This document shows positions 17,481-27,400 of a DNA stretch of 64,000 nt, piece by piece. The position numbers were made by a program, and so were the translations under genes. Numbering within the stretch: position 1 is the first letter of the stretch; each line of letters begins with the position of its first letter. This DNA comes from JAADDV01 sp964582875. Lineage in GTDB: Bacteria; Aquificota; Aquificia; Aquificales; Hydrogenothermaceae. The notes beneath the pieces were generated by a model. The model was not told where the DNA came from and did not search any database. It saw nothing but the letters and a program-made list of their open reading frames with translations. The stretch lies in contig CAZOTZ010000001.1 in NCBI GenBank assembly GCA_964582875.1, positions 1 through 64,000 of the forward strand, in the 5' to 3' direction.

Positions 17481-18112
17481 CAGTCATCCCAGTTTGGAGC
17501 TTTTATCATTTCTATATCAATATCAGCTTTTGTTCCCTGTGTCCATGGAGCTTTACCATAAACCATGACTTCCTCTGCTTTTACATCTTCAAACCATGCA
17601 CCTTGAAGTTTAGCTTTTCTCATATCACTGTAGCTTATATTTGTTCCAATAAAACTTGCTTTCTGAAAATCAACACCCCTTAAGTTTGAATAGCTAATAT
17701 CAGCTTTATCAAGTTTTGCTTTAAACAGCTTTGATGTTTCAAGTCTTGTTTGTTTCATGTCTGCATTTGTAAAGTTTGCGTCTGTAGCATCACAGACCAT
17801 CATCTGTGCTTTGAACATTTTTGCATTCTCAAAGTTTGCTTTTCTAAGATTTACCCTCTGGAGTATAGCCCTTGAGAGATTCGCGTTTTTAAAATTTGCC
17901 CCTGAAAAGTCTGCATCTGCTATAAAAGCTCCTTCAAGATTAGCTCCTTCAAGGTTTGCATTTCTTAGCTCTGCTCCTGTAAATGTTGCTCCAGAAAGGT
18001 CCTGACCTGATAAATCTATACCATCAAGCTCTGCAAATGAAAAATCCATATCTTTAAGGGATTTTCCCTCTTTTATCATCTTTTCAACTTCTTCTTTAGT
18101 TAAAAAATCCAT
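17480..18112 (-). CDS. pentapeptide-repeat protein
   Basis: 210 residues. After about 20 residues of charged leader, most of the protein is tandem A(D/N)LXX-type pentapeptides, for example FSFAELDGIDLSGQDLSGAT and NLEGANLEGAFIADADFSGA, which fold as a right-handed quadrilateral beta-helix. No signal peptide or membrane helix is present. Some family members mimic DNA and protect gyrase, but most have no known role and nothing here points to one. It is the first gene of a unit with the rhodanese and truD, with AGGAGG before its start. Confidence 0.88.
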   Translation of the reverse strand: MDFLTKEEVEKMIKEGKSLKDMDFSFAELDGIDLSGQDLSGATFTGAELRNANLEGANLEGAFIADADFSGANFKNANLSRAILQRVNLRKANFENAKMFKAQMMVCDATDANFTNADMKQTRLETSKLFKAKLDKADISYSNLRGVDFQKASFIGTNISYSDMRKAKLQGAWFEDVKAEEVMVYGKAPWTQGTKADIDIEMIKAPNWDD

Positions 18113-18126
18113 ACTAAACCTCCTTG

Positions 18127-18148
18127 TAATCCTTATTAAGAAGGATTA
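18127..18148 (-). terminator. stem-loop between the pilin operon and the pentapeptide gene
   Basis: TAATCCTT pairs with AAGGATTA across a six-base loop, 15 bases ahead of the pentapeptide start and 34 bases after the last pilin gene stop. There is no following T run on the leftward strand, so it may be a weak terminator or a leader hairpin. Confidence 0.3.
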
Positions 18149-18181
18149 TATACTCTTTGTAAAGAACTTTTATGAGTAATA

Positions 18182-18676
18182 TTAGTATTCTTTTGTTGTT
18201 ATTTTATAAACAAAATCTATCTCTGCTTTTTCTGGTTGACTTCCTACTGCTTTTTGTGAAAAAACCTTTATTGAGTAAAGCTCTATACTTTCTCCCTCCA
18301 ACATTGACCCTTCTTTTGCAAGTAGAAGTGCAGATACCTTATAGCCATCTAAGTTGTTAAAATCTGGACCTAAGTCTATAACGTTAGCTTCTACTGCATT
18401 TGATGTTGGACAGTGTAAATTTTCATCAAGTTCTGTACATTTACATGAAACAGAACCATCTGCAGATTTACAGTCAAGGGTTTCAGCTTGAAGATTCGCC
18501 ATTATAAAGTTTGCAGCTCCTTTAGCTGCTTCAAGGGCTGTAGAATACCTCTTACTTGTACCAGACATACCACTTTCTGTGGTAAGAAGATAAAGTAAAG
18601 CTCCTATAAATGTTAATGCTACAAGACCAAGAACAAGAGCAGTTACTAAAGCTACTCCCCTTTCGTTTTTCCCCAT
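18182..18676 (-). CDS. PilX-like minor pilin assembly protein
   Basis: 164 residues from ATG 18676, chosen for AAGGTGG six bases upstream and because the protein then begins MGKNERGVALVTALVLGLVA, the PilX N-terminal signature (short charged leader, Gly, then a hydrophobic helix). An upstream ATG at 18727 would overlap the PilW gene. Like other PilX proteins it lacks the Glu at position 5 of the mature chain. Four Cys cluster at about residues 84-105 (DCKSADGSVSCKCTELDENL), likely disulfides. It is the last gene of the leftward pilus operon. PilX proteins are part of the pilus-tip priming complex. Confidence 0.82.
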   Translation of the reverse strand: MGKNERGVALVTALVLGLVALTFIGALLYLLTTESGMSGTSKRYSTALEAAKGAANFIMANLQAETLDCKSADGSVSCKCTELDENLHCPTSNAVEANVIDLGPDFNNLDGYKVSALLLAKEGSMLEGESIELYSIKVFSQKAVGSQPEKAEIDFVYKITTKEY

Positions 18677-18684
18677 AATCCACC

Positions 18685-19686
18685 TTATAAATTCATTGGT
18701 TTTACTGTTATTTTTAAGACCTTCCATCTGTAATGCTGATAGTTAGCCGGAAGGTTTAGTTTAATCCCATCTACTTCTATATATCCTGTGGAATTGTTAA
18801 ATGTGTATTCCGGGTCGTACTTTCCTTCCTGCATTAAAAGGTAAACTGTAATAAGTTTCAGGCTCTTTCTTAAATCCCTCGTATCCACTGAACCATTTCC
18901 ATTTAAATCTGTAAAAGAAGAGGACTTATCAAGGATTCCATCACTGTTAGTATCGTAAAATGATTGTGTATCATACTTATCAATTAAACCATCTCCATCT
19001 GTATCTATACCATACCTGATTTTAAAATCTGAAACACAATCAATAACAGGTTTATTATTTCTAAGTAGATTTCTGGTGCCTGGATTACAATCCCCAAGGT
19101 TATTTGAAGAAGAAAGCCTGTACTCAATTAAATGGCAGTACTGGTTTATACATCCTGACCCTGAATTGTTGATAACATTCATATCTATAGGAAAAGCAGC
19201 AAATATTCCTTTTTTAGGACATGTTATTGTATCATCAAGCTTTAAAAAGGAAGATGTGGATATAACCTTTTTCTTAGCGTCAAGGATTATTATGTACTTG
19301 TTGTTTTTATCATACCTTTTATCAATAACAACGCTATCCTTTAAAAGGTTACCGGCACTTTCACATTTAATCAGAAGCCATCCAAATGTCTTTTGATTCG
19401 TGTTGTTGAGAGTAGACCTGATTATAAGCTTTGGTATTGAGCTGTACCACTCTACAGGTGGTCTTGATTCGTCTCTACCAACCCCATAGCCTGCGTGTTC
19501 AAGGTCTAACCTTATCAGTTCACTACCTACAAGCTTTTCCATTTCTGTTTCTATAGAAATAGACTCTCTTTTGAACCCTTTTAACAGATTTGTATAAGTA
19601 AGGTAAGCTCCTCCTAAGACGAGAAGAACTATAAACATAGTTATAATAAGCTCAACTAAAGAAAGTCCTCTATTACTGGTTAACAT
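18685..19686 (-). CDS. PilW-like minor prepilin with calcium-loop repeats
   Basis: 333 residues. The class III signal peptide MLTSNRG is cleaved before LSLVELIITMFIVLLVL, with the consensus Glu at mature position 5, so this is a true prepilin. The large C-terminal part resembles PilW. Unusually, about residues 221-265 hold three successive calcium-loop motifs: DTDGDGLIDKYD, DTNSDGILDKSS and DLNGNGSVDTRD, like dockerin or thrombospondin type 3 repeats. Two Cys pairs are also visible (CINQYC near residue 175). It overlaps the PilV-like gene by 14 bases. The position in the operon fits a minor pilin of the tip complex. Confidence 0.85.
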   Translation of the reverse strand: MLTSNRGLSLVELIITMFIVLLVLGGAYLTYTNLLKGFKRESISIETEMEKLVGSELIRLDLEHAGYGVGRDESRPPVEWYSSIPKLIIRSTLNNTNQKTFGWLLIKCESAGNLLKDSVVIDKRYDKNNKYIIILDAKKKVISTSSFLKLDDTITCPKKGIFAAFPIDMNVINNSGSGCINQYCHLIEYRLSSSNNLGDCNPGTRNLLRNNKPVIDCVSDFKIRYGIDTDGDGLIDKYDTQSFYDTNSDGILDKSSSFTDLNGNGSVDTRDLRKSLKLITVYLLMQEGKYDPEYTFNNSTGYIEVDGIKLNLPANYQHYRWKVLKITVKPMNL

Positions 19687-20068
19687 CTTTCCTCACCACA
19701 GTTTTTGTGGAATAAACCTCTTTTTTGTTTCTATCACACACTTTTAAAACAACTTCATAAAAATATCCTTTATCCTGAATTTTTCCAACAACATAAAAAG
19801 GGTATTTAAAATTGCCAAAATCTCTTTCTACTTTGTCTGAATTGTCTGCAGATGAACAGATATCGTGCTTGATAATAGATGTATTAAACGTTGTTTTGAA
19901 GGTATTGAGTTTTTCCTGTGCAATTTTTACAGCTTCATCTCTTATTTTATTGTTAAGAGAGATACGGTAAGATGTTAATGCTGCACTTAGCAAACCTATG
20001 AGTATTAAAGACAAAATTACAAGTGCAACTAAAGCTTCAATTATTGTAAAACCTTTATTTTGCTTCAC
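19673..20068 (-). CDS. PilV-like minor prepilin
   Basis: 131 residues. Prepilin leader MKQNKG, cleaved before FTIIEALVALVILSLILIGL with Glu at mature position 5. The remainder is a small globular domain with two Cys (about residues 67 and 108) that could form a disulfide. PilV and its relatives are minor pilins that join PilW, PilX and FimU to initiate type IV pilus assembly with PilY1 at the tip. The ORF overlaps both neighbours by 14 bases. Confidence 0.87.
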   Translation of the reverse strand: MKQNKGFTIIEALVALVILSLILIGLLSAALTSYRISLNNKIRDEAVKIAQEKLNTFKTTFNTSIIKHDICSSADNSDKVERDFGNFKYPFYVVGKIQDKGYFYEVVLKVCDRNKKEVYSTKTVVRKDVNQ

Positions 20069-20513
20069 ACTTTCCCCCTGTATACTTACCTAATCTTATT
20101 CTAATGTCATCTATTGATACACAATCATACTGGGCTCCTACTGTGTAGTTTTTTGCGTATATACTTGGTCCACTAAACGTTCCTCTTGTATCTATAAAAA
20201 CTTCTTTTCGTGAACCGTTAAAATCAAACTCATTATTGAGTTTTACTGAATAAACCTTTCTGTTATTTTTATCATAAACATCAATACTGTTTTTACTTAG
20301 CTTTATTATATACTCTTTTTTCTCTGAAAAAGCTTTTGTCCTGAACATCTGGAGAACACCATATATTTTTTTAGTATCACCTTCTATAGACATTTTTGTT
20401 TTCCATTTTGTGTAATAAGGAATAGCTATCATAAGAAAAATGGAAATTATACTGGCAACTACGATAAGTTCAATTAAAGTAAAACCTTCTTTTTCTTTTA
20501 TTTTTCTAACCAT
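20055..20513 (-). CDS. FimT/GspH-like minor prepilin
   Basis: 152 residues. The leader MVRKIKEKEG is cleaved before FTLIELIVVASIISIFLMIA, with the Glu at position 5. The C-terminal region has the FimT/GspH layout, ending in a small beta domain (VFIDTRGTFSGPS) and a Cys-containing tail (YDCVSIDDIRIRLGK). It starts inside the last 16 bases of the upstream PilY1 gene. FimT-type minor pilins are associated with DNA binding during transformation in some bacteria, whereas FimU is a tip subunit; this one cannot be assigned to either by sight. Confidence 0.87.
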   Translation of the reverse strand: MVRKIKEKEGFTLIELIVVASIISIFLMIAIPYYTKWKTKMSIEGDTKKIYGVLQMFRTKAFSEKKEYIIKLSKNSIDVYDKNNRKVYSVKLNNEFDFNGSRKEVFIDTRGTFSGPSIYAKNYTVGAQYDCVSIDDIRIRLGKYTGGKCEAK

Positions 20514-23500
20514 AGAATTATCTCTCCCCTTCTTCCTTTTATTTTTCCAGATGTTATAAGTGGCGTAGGTGTTTCAGGTGGTGTACCTGTCATCCATGAT
20601 GAAGTTTTTCTAACTTTTTTATACAGTTTTCCTCCTTTAAAGGATTTTAAACCAACCTCTTTTATGTCTCCCCCTGAAAGCTGGAGTAGAAGTTTTCCTT
20701 CAACATTCCTTATAGGGTAAGATGAGCATTCATCTTCTATACTTCCTCCTGTAGCACAGTTTAGAGCCCAAAGCCTTGTTCTACCTCCAAATCCGCAAAC
20801 GTCCTCTGTTGGCTCGGTAGTGGTAAAAATGATTATATTTTGATTACTGACTGTTGGGTCTGTAATCATTCTCTCAGGGAAATAAGCTTTATCTGAGGTA
20901 TTCAGTGGAACTTTCCATGATATAGGAGGTTTAAAACCACAGGCATCAGAGGGAGATGTGGAAAAGTTTTCATTAGGCTGACACGTTTTGATACCTGCAT
21001 TACAGTTTATTCTTATTCCGTACAACATGTTTGGCTGGTCTATTTTTGACTCATCAATTTTAAAAAACCACTTTCCTGTTCCAAAATACATATACCAGTT
21101 ATTAAAACATTTCATAAAGGCAACTTTTGCTGTTATTGGTTCTATACCTCTAAAATACACATCATATTCCCAGTTATCTACCTTTCCTTCAGATGTATTT
21201 AAGAATAGTATTCCTCCTCTCCAGTTTTTCTTTTCCCTGTATGAAAAACCAAGGGCTACATAATCAGTCTGACCATCTTCATCAAAATCTAAACCTTCAG
21301 TAAACAACCTTCCCCCAAATGCATTCTTTATCCCTGTGTCTACAGTCCTGACCAGCTTTCCTGTATCAACATCAACAATAAAAAGTTTTAAACTCTGGTC
21401 TGAATCACCTCTGTAGTTCGTTGGACCTGACGCAAATATCACATAATCCTTATCCCCTTTCTTCACTACCCCTGGACCTGAAAATGAAAAACCTAAATCT
21501 TTATTACTGAACTCCCATAAAAATTTTGGCTCCTCTGGGTCTGTTATGTCTAATGCAAAGTACGATGATAAACCTACACATTCATTTGACCCTTTGTCCG
21601 GACACGTATCTGATGGTGGATTTATACAATCACTTCCATTACATCCACATCCTCCTCCTAACCTCATTCCCCCTATAAGTATCTTTCTCCCTTTGTAATC
21701 AAACACGTATGGTGATGCGTCAACAAAGTACATATGACAGTAGTTCGGGTCTGGTAGGTACCTGAGATAAGGTAGTACATTTTTTGGTATAAATGCCCAC
21801 AGTTCTTCTCCTAAAAGGTCTGTTGTACAGTCTGTTTTGCTGTTGCATAGTTTTGCTATCTGGTTTTCCCCAAGGTTATCTTTTGATATATATCCTACTC
21901 TGAAGGCGTGGAGCATACCTCCGTTAGAGCCTGCGAAGACTACTGCGTATCCTTTGTCAGGGTAGTTTACTATTTTTGGAGATGAGTAGATTATATCTGA
22001 CAGTTTCCATACGTCTCCTGCATCATTTACTGTCCTGCTTCTACATCCTTCTATGTCTTCCCCTCTTATATATTTAACAAGATTAACTATTTTTTCTTCC
22101 TCTTCTCCAAGACAAGCAGGCATATTCTCTATATCTCCAAGAAAGGAAGAAAAATCTTGAATATTAGTTATCTTAAATTCTGTAAGATTTCCTGAGTCTG
22201 AAACAGTAAAAATCTTTCTATTTTCCTCAGGTGTATCCTTCAGTATTTTCCCAGCCTCCCATATAGGATGCATTTCATCTAAAGACTGGTATGTTCCAAC
22301 ATAGTAAGCCTTTCTTCCATTTTTGTTTGATTGATATGTATCTATCTTTAAGGAACCATTGTTGTCTATCTTGAAGTCAAGAATATAATCTCCTGTAAGG
22401 TCTAATACTTTATTTTCATTTGTATCTTCTCTTATATTTTTTGCTTTTGATGTGTTATAAAACCAATAGCTGTAAAGATAACCTATCCATGTTAGGTTAT
22501 TTTCCCCAATCTTTTTTTCTGGATAAAATATAGACTGTACAGCAACAACTCCTTTTTTTGTTCTATCTGTTAAAGCTGAAACAGAGGTGGAAGAAGCAAG
22601 ACTTTTAAGGATACCTTCAAAAATAGCTATTATTGCCTTTTTTAGCTCCTGTGGATTATTCCCCTGTTTAAATGTATCAGGTTCTCCATCCCGGTTGTTG
22701 TCCCACTCTTTACATGTATCCTCAGGAATAGGAAGAAAAGAACCACATGTATCACATTTTTTTATATCTTCATTATTTGTTCCTGTACAAACAGCTTCTC
22801 CTCCACCACACTCTGGAGCAGGTGTAGGAAAATGATTATACATACAGGGAATTCTGTCTTTATCTAAATCTACAAAACCTCCGTATATAGCAGTATTTCT
22901 TATTGAGTTTTGACCATAGCCAGTATAAAGGAAAGCTGCCACTGTGTAAGTTTTTACATTCTGGTTTCCTTTTAGATTGTCAACTAAATCTGCATTTCCA
23001 CCTTCCCACATTAAATAAGCTGGTTTAGCTGGGTCTATAGCACATGAGAATTTATAATCTGCATCAGCTGGATTTTTTATTAAGACTGCTCCATTTTCAC
23101 ATTTCATTATATAATCAGAGTATTTATACCCGTTCCATGCTCCATCTGTTATAAGAAGTACAAAATTTCTTGCACATGAAACGTATTCCTCTTTTCCATC
23201 ATGGTTAACATCAAACTTATAGGGATTTTGATATTTATCTTTTTCTAACTTTTTCTCTCCAGTTAAATCCTTTTCCCAGACACCCTCTTCAAGGGAAAAG
23301 TATCTTCTGACTTCGTCTAAAGCTTCTCCTGTTGGTGTTCCTCCACCAGGAGCTTGTTTGTTTATTTCGTCTATTATTTTTTTATAGTTGTACCTGGGAT
23401 AAAGCCACTTTTTTATTACCGTTGAACCTGTTAATTCACCTTCCTTTGTATTTTGTGTATATCCTCCACCGTATATAACAAGGCCTATTCTTGGCTTTTT

Positions 23501-24013
23501 ATCGTATCTCTGTATTTCCTGAAGAATACCTTTAACCTTTTTTTCTATTTTGTCATAAGTAGTTGTATCCTCTTTTTTTATCAAAATTCCTGTATCAAGC
23601 TCAATAAAGTTACCGTCTTTTGTTAATTTACCACCTGTTAAAATCCATCTCAGGATATCTATTCTTGTCATATACTTGTAGTTTAAGTAGTTACCTGAGT
23701 AAACCTTTCCTGAAGAGAAAGAGTCTTTAACCTCTTGAAACCAGCATTTTTTCTCTCTTATATTTTCGCATAGTTTCACATATTCTTTGTCTGGAAAGAA
23801 GAAGCCATAGTAAGTTTTATCTTCATTGTAATCGTTATCGTTATCATAGGTATGATAGGTGAAGTCTGACATACTACCACTGTAATCAAGTACAAGCATG
23901 AGATTTGAATAAGCTCCTTCCTGCAGGAATGGAGGAGTAGCACAGTATTTTGTAGATGCTACGGAGAGAGCGTAATCAAAGAACAAAAAGACAATCAGTA
24001 TTACTATTAACAT
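20498..24013 (-). CDS. PilY1-type pilus tip protein, copy B
   Basis: 1171 residues. A signal peptide (MLIVILIVFLFFDYALSVAS) precedes a von Willebrand A domain with the MIDAS motif DYSGSMSD near residue 43 and FVLLITDGAW near residue 276. About residues 640-1160 form the PilY1 C-terminal beta propeller, with the family signatures AVVFAGSNGGMLHAFRVG, LWAFIPKNVLPYLR and GGCGCNGSDC. A calcium-type loop DFDEDGQTDYVAL matches the site known to matter in Pseudomonas PilY1. Residues about 649-891 are encoded by DNA identical to the second copy. PilY1 sits at the tip of type IV pili and acts in adhesion, retraction control and surface sensing. It is two bases downstream of a small exported-protein gene. 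Confidence 0.92.
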   Translation of the reverse strand: MLIVILIVFLFFDYALSVASTKYCATPPFLQEGAYSNLMLVLDYSGSMSDFTYHTYDNDNDYNEDKTYYGFFFPDKEYVKLCENIREKKCWFQEVKDSFSSGKVYSGNYLNYKYMTRIDILRWILTGGKLTKDGNFIELDTGILIKKEDTTTYDKIEKKVKGILQEIQRYDKKPRIGLVIYGGGYTQNTKEGELTGSTVIKKWLYPRYNYKKIIDEINKQAPGGGTPTGEALDEVRRYFSLEEGVWEKDLTGEKKLEKDKYQNPYKFDVNHDGKEEYVSCARNFVLLITDGAWNGYKYSDYIMKCENGAVLIKNPADADYKFSCAIDPAKPAYLMWEGGNADLVDNLKGNQNVKTYTVAAFLYTGYGQNSIRNTAIYGGFVDLDKDRIPCMYNHFPTPAPECGGGEAVCTGTNNEDIKKCDTCGSFLPIPEDTCKEWDNNRDGEPDTFKQGNNPQELKKAIIAIFEGILKSLASSTSVSALTDRTKKGVVAVQSIFYPEKKIGENNLTWIGYLYSYWFYNTSKAKNIREDTNENKVLDLTGDYILDFKIDNNGSLKIDTYQSNKNGRKAYYVGTYQSLDEMHPIWEAGKILKDTPEENRKIFTVSDSGNLTEFKITNIQDFSSFLGDIENMPACLGEEEEKIVNLVKYIRGEDIEGCRSRTVNDAGDVWKLSDIIYSSPKIVNYPDKGYAVVFAGSNGGMLHAFRVGYISKDNLGENQIAKLCNSKTDCTTDLLGEELWAFIPKNVLPYLRYLPDPNYCHMYFVDASPYVFDYKGRKILIGGMRLGGGCGCNGSDCINPPSDTCPDKGSNECVGLSSYFALDITDPEEPKFLWEFSNKDLGFSFSGPGVVKKGDKDYVIFASGPTNYRGDSDQSLKLFIVDVDTGKLVRTVDTGIKNAFGGRLFTEGLDFDEDGQTDYVALGFSYREKKNWRGGILFLNTSEGKVDNWEYDVYFRGIEPITAKVAFMKCFNNWYMYFGTGKWFFKIDESKIDQPNMLYGIRINCNAGIKTCQPNENFSTSPSDACGFKPPISWKVPLNTSDKAYFPERMITDPTVSNQNIIIFTTTEPTEDVCGFGGRTRLWALNCATGGSIEDECSSYPIRNVEGKLLLQLSGGDIKEVGLKSFKGGKLYKKVRKTSSWMTGTPPETPTPLITSGKIKGRRGEIILWLEK
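21339..22069. repeat. 731-bp perfect direct repeat, copy in PilY1 B
   Basis: Compared base by base with 25278-26008, with no mismatch or indel found. It encodes the first half of the C-terminal propeller. The flanking DNA diverges on both sides although the proteins stay similar. This is the pattern left by recent gene conversion. Confidence 0.93.
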
Positions 24014-24014
24014 C

Positions 24015-24323
24015 TCAATCCCCTGCTTTTTTTATCTTATCTACACTCTCCCCATCAAAATAAAATAAAACTGTATCTTCTTTTTTTAAGTTGTTAATAA
24101 TGTTTTTATAGTTGTTGGATATTGCTATTTTTATAATGTCATTTTTATAAGCTGAACTTAAAACAAGAACCTTTATAAAGTTTCTACCTTTTTCTAAAAC
24201 AGTACCTCTAATAACAACTGGTTCTAATTTTGTTTTCCCTGTTTTTGCATTTATAACCTGATTTGCAAAGGAGACATTTAACATTCCAAGTAGAAAAAAT
24301 ATTAACCCAAGTGCAGATTTCAT
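24015..24323 (-). CDS. small exported protein of unknown function in the pilus operon
   Basis: 102 residues from ATG 24323 (GGAG eight bases upstream; GTG 24326 is adjacent). The N terminus MKSALGLIFFLLGMLNVSFA is a clear Sec signal peptide. The mature part (about 82 residues) reads as beta strands: VVIRGTVLEKGRNFIKVLVL and NDIIKIAISNN, then KKEDTVLFYFDGESVDKIKK, a pattern similar to small OB-like folds. There are no Cys and no recognised family. It lies between two PilY1 genes, 90 bases after the first and two bases before the second, so a role in tip protein export or assembly is a reasonable guess only. Confidence 0.7.
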   Translation of the reverse strand: MKSALGLIFFLLGMLNVSFANQVINAKTGKTKLEPVVIRGTVLEKGRNFIKVLVLSSAYKNDIIKIAISNNYKNIINNLKKEDTVLFYFDGESVDKIKKAGD

Positions 24324-24412
24324 CACTATTTCTCCGCGTTCTCCAAATAGATTATCAACATACTAATAAAATAATCAAGAAAGTACAAAAAATCATGAAA
24401 AAAATGTAAAAA

Positions 24413-27400
24413 TTACTTTTCAAACCAGAGCATAACCTCCCCACTTCTGATTATCTGATTTATATAAGGAGAGATAGGAGGTGCTCCCTCAGGTCCTATT
24501 CCACTAAAGAATGGGGAAGCTTTTTCTGGTGTTTTATTGTTCAGATACTTAGATAAGGATTTTTCCCTTACATCGCCGTTAGATGTCTGAACAAGGACTT
24601 TTCCTTTTGCTCTGGTTATTGGATAACTTGCACACTGTTCAGAAAGGGCTCCTCCTGTGGCACAGTTTAAAGCCCAGACTCTTGTTCTTCCACCAAATCC
24701 ACATATGTCCTCTGTTGGTTCAACTGTTGTAAATACTATTATATTTTGTTTAGTAGTCGTTGGGTCGGTTATACACCTTTCTGGATAGAACCCTTTATCG
24801 TCTGTATTTAGCGATATAGACCAGGACTTATAAAAAGAACTACCTGAGCATATATCACTTGAATTACGGGCAAAGTTCTGGTCAGGTGTACATTCTCCTC
24901 CATTACAATCAAGTTTTATTCCATAAAGTTTATTTGGTTGATTTATAGATGATTCATCTGTTTTATAGAACCATCTTCCTGTTCCAAAGTACATGTACCA
25001 GTTATTGAAACATTTCATAAATTCAACTTTTGCCGTTATCGGTTCTATATCATCAAAATATCTGGAAAAATTCCATTTTGAAGGATTATAATCTTTTACG
25101 TTGCCAAAAATAATACCTCCACGCCATTTACTATTAACTTTTTTAGAATAGCCTAAAGCTATATAATCTGTTATTCCATCTTCATCAAAATCTAAACCTT
25201 CAGTAAATAACCTTCCACCAAAAGAGTTTTTTATTTCGCTTCCTAAAGCTAAAATGATACTGTTGCCTGGGAATCTATCTACAGTCCTGACCAGCTTTCC
25301 TGTATCAACATCAACAATAAAAAGTTTTAAACTCTGGTCTGAATCACCTCTGTAGTTCGTTGGACCTGACGCAAATATCACATAATCCTTATCCCCTTTC
25401 TTCACTACCCCTGGACCTGAAAATGAAAAACCTAAATCTTTATTACTGAACTCCCATAAAAATTTTGGCTCCTCTGGGTCTGTTATGTCTAATGCAAAGT
25501 ACGATGATAAACCTACACATTCATTTGACCCTTTGTCCGGACACGTATCTGATGGTGGATTTATACAATCACTTCCATTACATCCACATCCTCCTCCTAA
25601 CCTCATTCCCCCTATAAGTATCTTTCTCCCTTTGTAATCAAACACGTATGGTGATGCGTCAACAAAGTACATATGACAGTAGTTCGGGTCTGGTAGGTAC
25701 CTGAGATAAGGTAGTACATTTTTTGGTATAAATGCCCACAGTTCTTCTCCTAAAAGGTCTGTTGTACAGTCTGTTTTGCTGTTGCATAGTTTTGCTATCT
25801 GGTTTTCCCCAAGGTTATCTTTTGATATATATCCTACTCTGAAGGCGTGGAGCATACCTCCGTTAGAGCCTGCGAAGACTACTGCGTATCCTTTGTCAGG
25901 GTAGTTTACTATTTTTGGAGATGAGTAGATTATATCTGACAGTTTCCATACGTCTCCTGCATCATTTACTGTCCTGCTTCTACATCCTTCTATGTCTTCC
26001 CCTCTTATGTATTTTATTAGATTTTCAACCTTTTCTGAACTGGTACTTCCTAAACAGGATGGGAAGGATAGATAATTTCCTAAATAATCTTCAAAAAGCG
26101 TTTTTGTTATTGATTTAAATGGAACCAGATTGTTATCTGTGGATACAGTGTATATTTTTCTTGCAGAAGGAGAGGTTTCTTTAAGTTTTTCTCCTGCTTC
26201 AAAAACGTACTGGACCTCATCAAGGGATGAGTATGTTTTTATTAAGCTACCTTTATCACCATCAGAGTCTGGCTGGTACACATTAATACGAAGTTTCCCT
26301 GAAGAATCAACATCAAATTGAATAATACCATCATCTTTATCAAGTGCTTTGTTGTTATTAGAGTCTTCTCTTATGTTTTGAACTTTTACAGAGCTGAAGA
26401 ACCAGTACCCATAAAGATAACCTATCCAGTTTGTTTTATACCCATTAAAATGTTTCTCGGGATAAAACACAGTCTGAGCGAGAATTGAACTTTTTCTTCC
26501 TCTACTTGAAAAAGCAGAAACTGTTGTTGAAGACGCTGTTTTTTTAAGTATATCGTTGATAGCATCAAGTATAGCTTCTCTTAAGGCAAAACCATCTTCT
26601 GCAGCGTAAGCTTTTCCACCTCCGTTATCGGCAGTGTCTTTAAGAATAGGCCTTATAGTACCTCCTGCAAAGCCTACTGTGTAAATAGTAAGATATTGAT
26701 TTCCATCTAAATCATCTCTTAAATCCCTATAGTCATCTTTATCTTTGTTCCAGTGGGCCCAATAAGCAACATCATCAAGGTTATCATGACCGTATGCATC
26801 CTGGTCTGTTGAGCTACAATCGCAGTTTTGTTCTACTTTACAGTCTGAACATGTTTTGCCATCTTCATCGTAGTCTACGATAAAATCCGGAATATTTGCG
26901 TCTTTAAACGGATATCCATCTGTGAATATAAGGACAAAAGATTTTGCACATTTTACCTTTTGACTGTATTCAGGATAGTAGAAAGGGTCTTTCTCTGGAG
27001 ATGAGCTGTCAGCAAGCTCAAAATCATTAGAAGAATAGTAAGGTGATTTTTGTTCAAAGTACCTTATAATCTCCCAGAGGTTTTCTGCTATAGGAGTTGT
27101 TCCCCATACAAGGGGATAATGCTCTACAGCATCTACTATATCATCAAGGCTTGTTCCTATATAACCGTTTAACTGTCTATAACCGTTATCTGAGGAAGGG
27201 TCTTTTATGAATGGGTTTTTAGGAATGTAAAATTGAAGAGTACCACCATCTAATTTGTTTTTATTGTATATATTGGAACTGTTTTCATCGTATCTGTAAA
27301 ATGTTATACCTAACCTGACTTTATCGTATATATCGTGTAGTATACCTTTTGGCTCCTTCTCTTTTACAACAGCTATATTAAACACATTGTCTGTTCCTAT

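Noticed and set aside
17757..18005. Alanine/serine-rich frame opposite the pentapeptide gene
   Set aside because: It is the antisense shadow of the repeat protein. There is no ribosome binding site and the composition mirrors the repeats.
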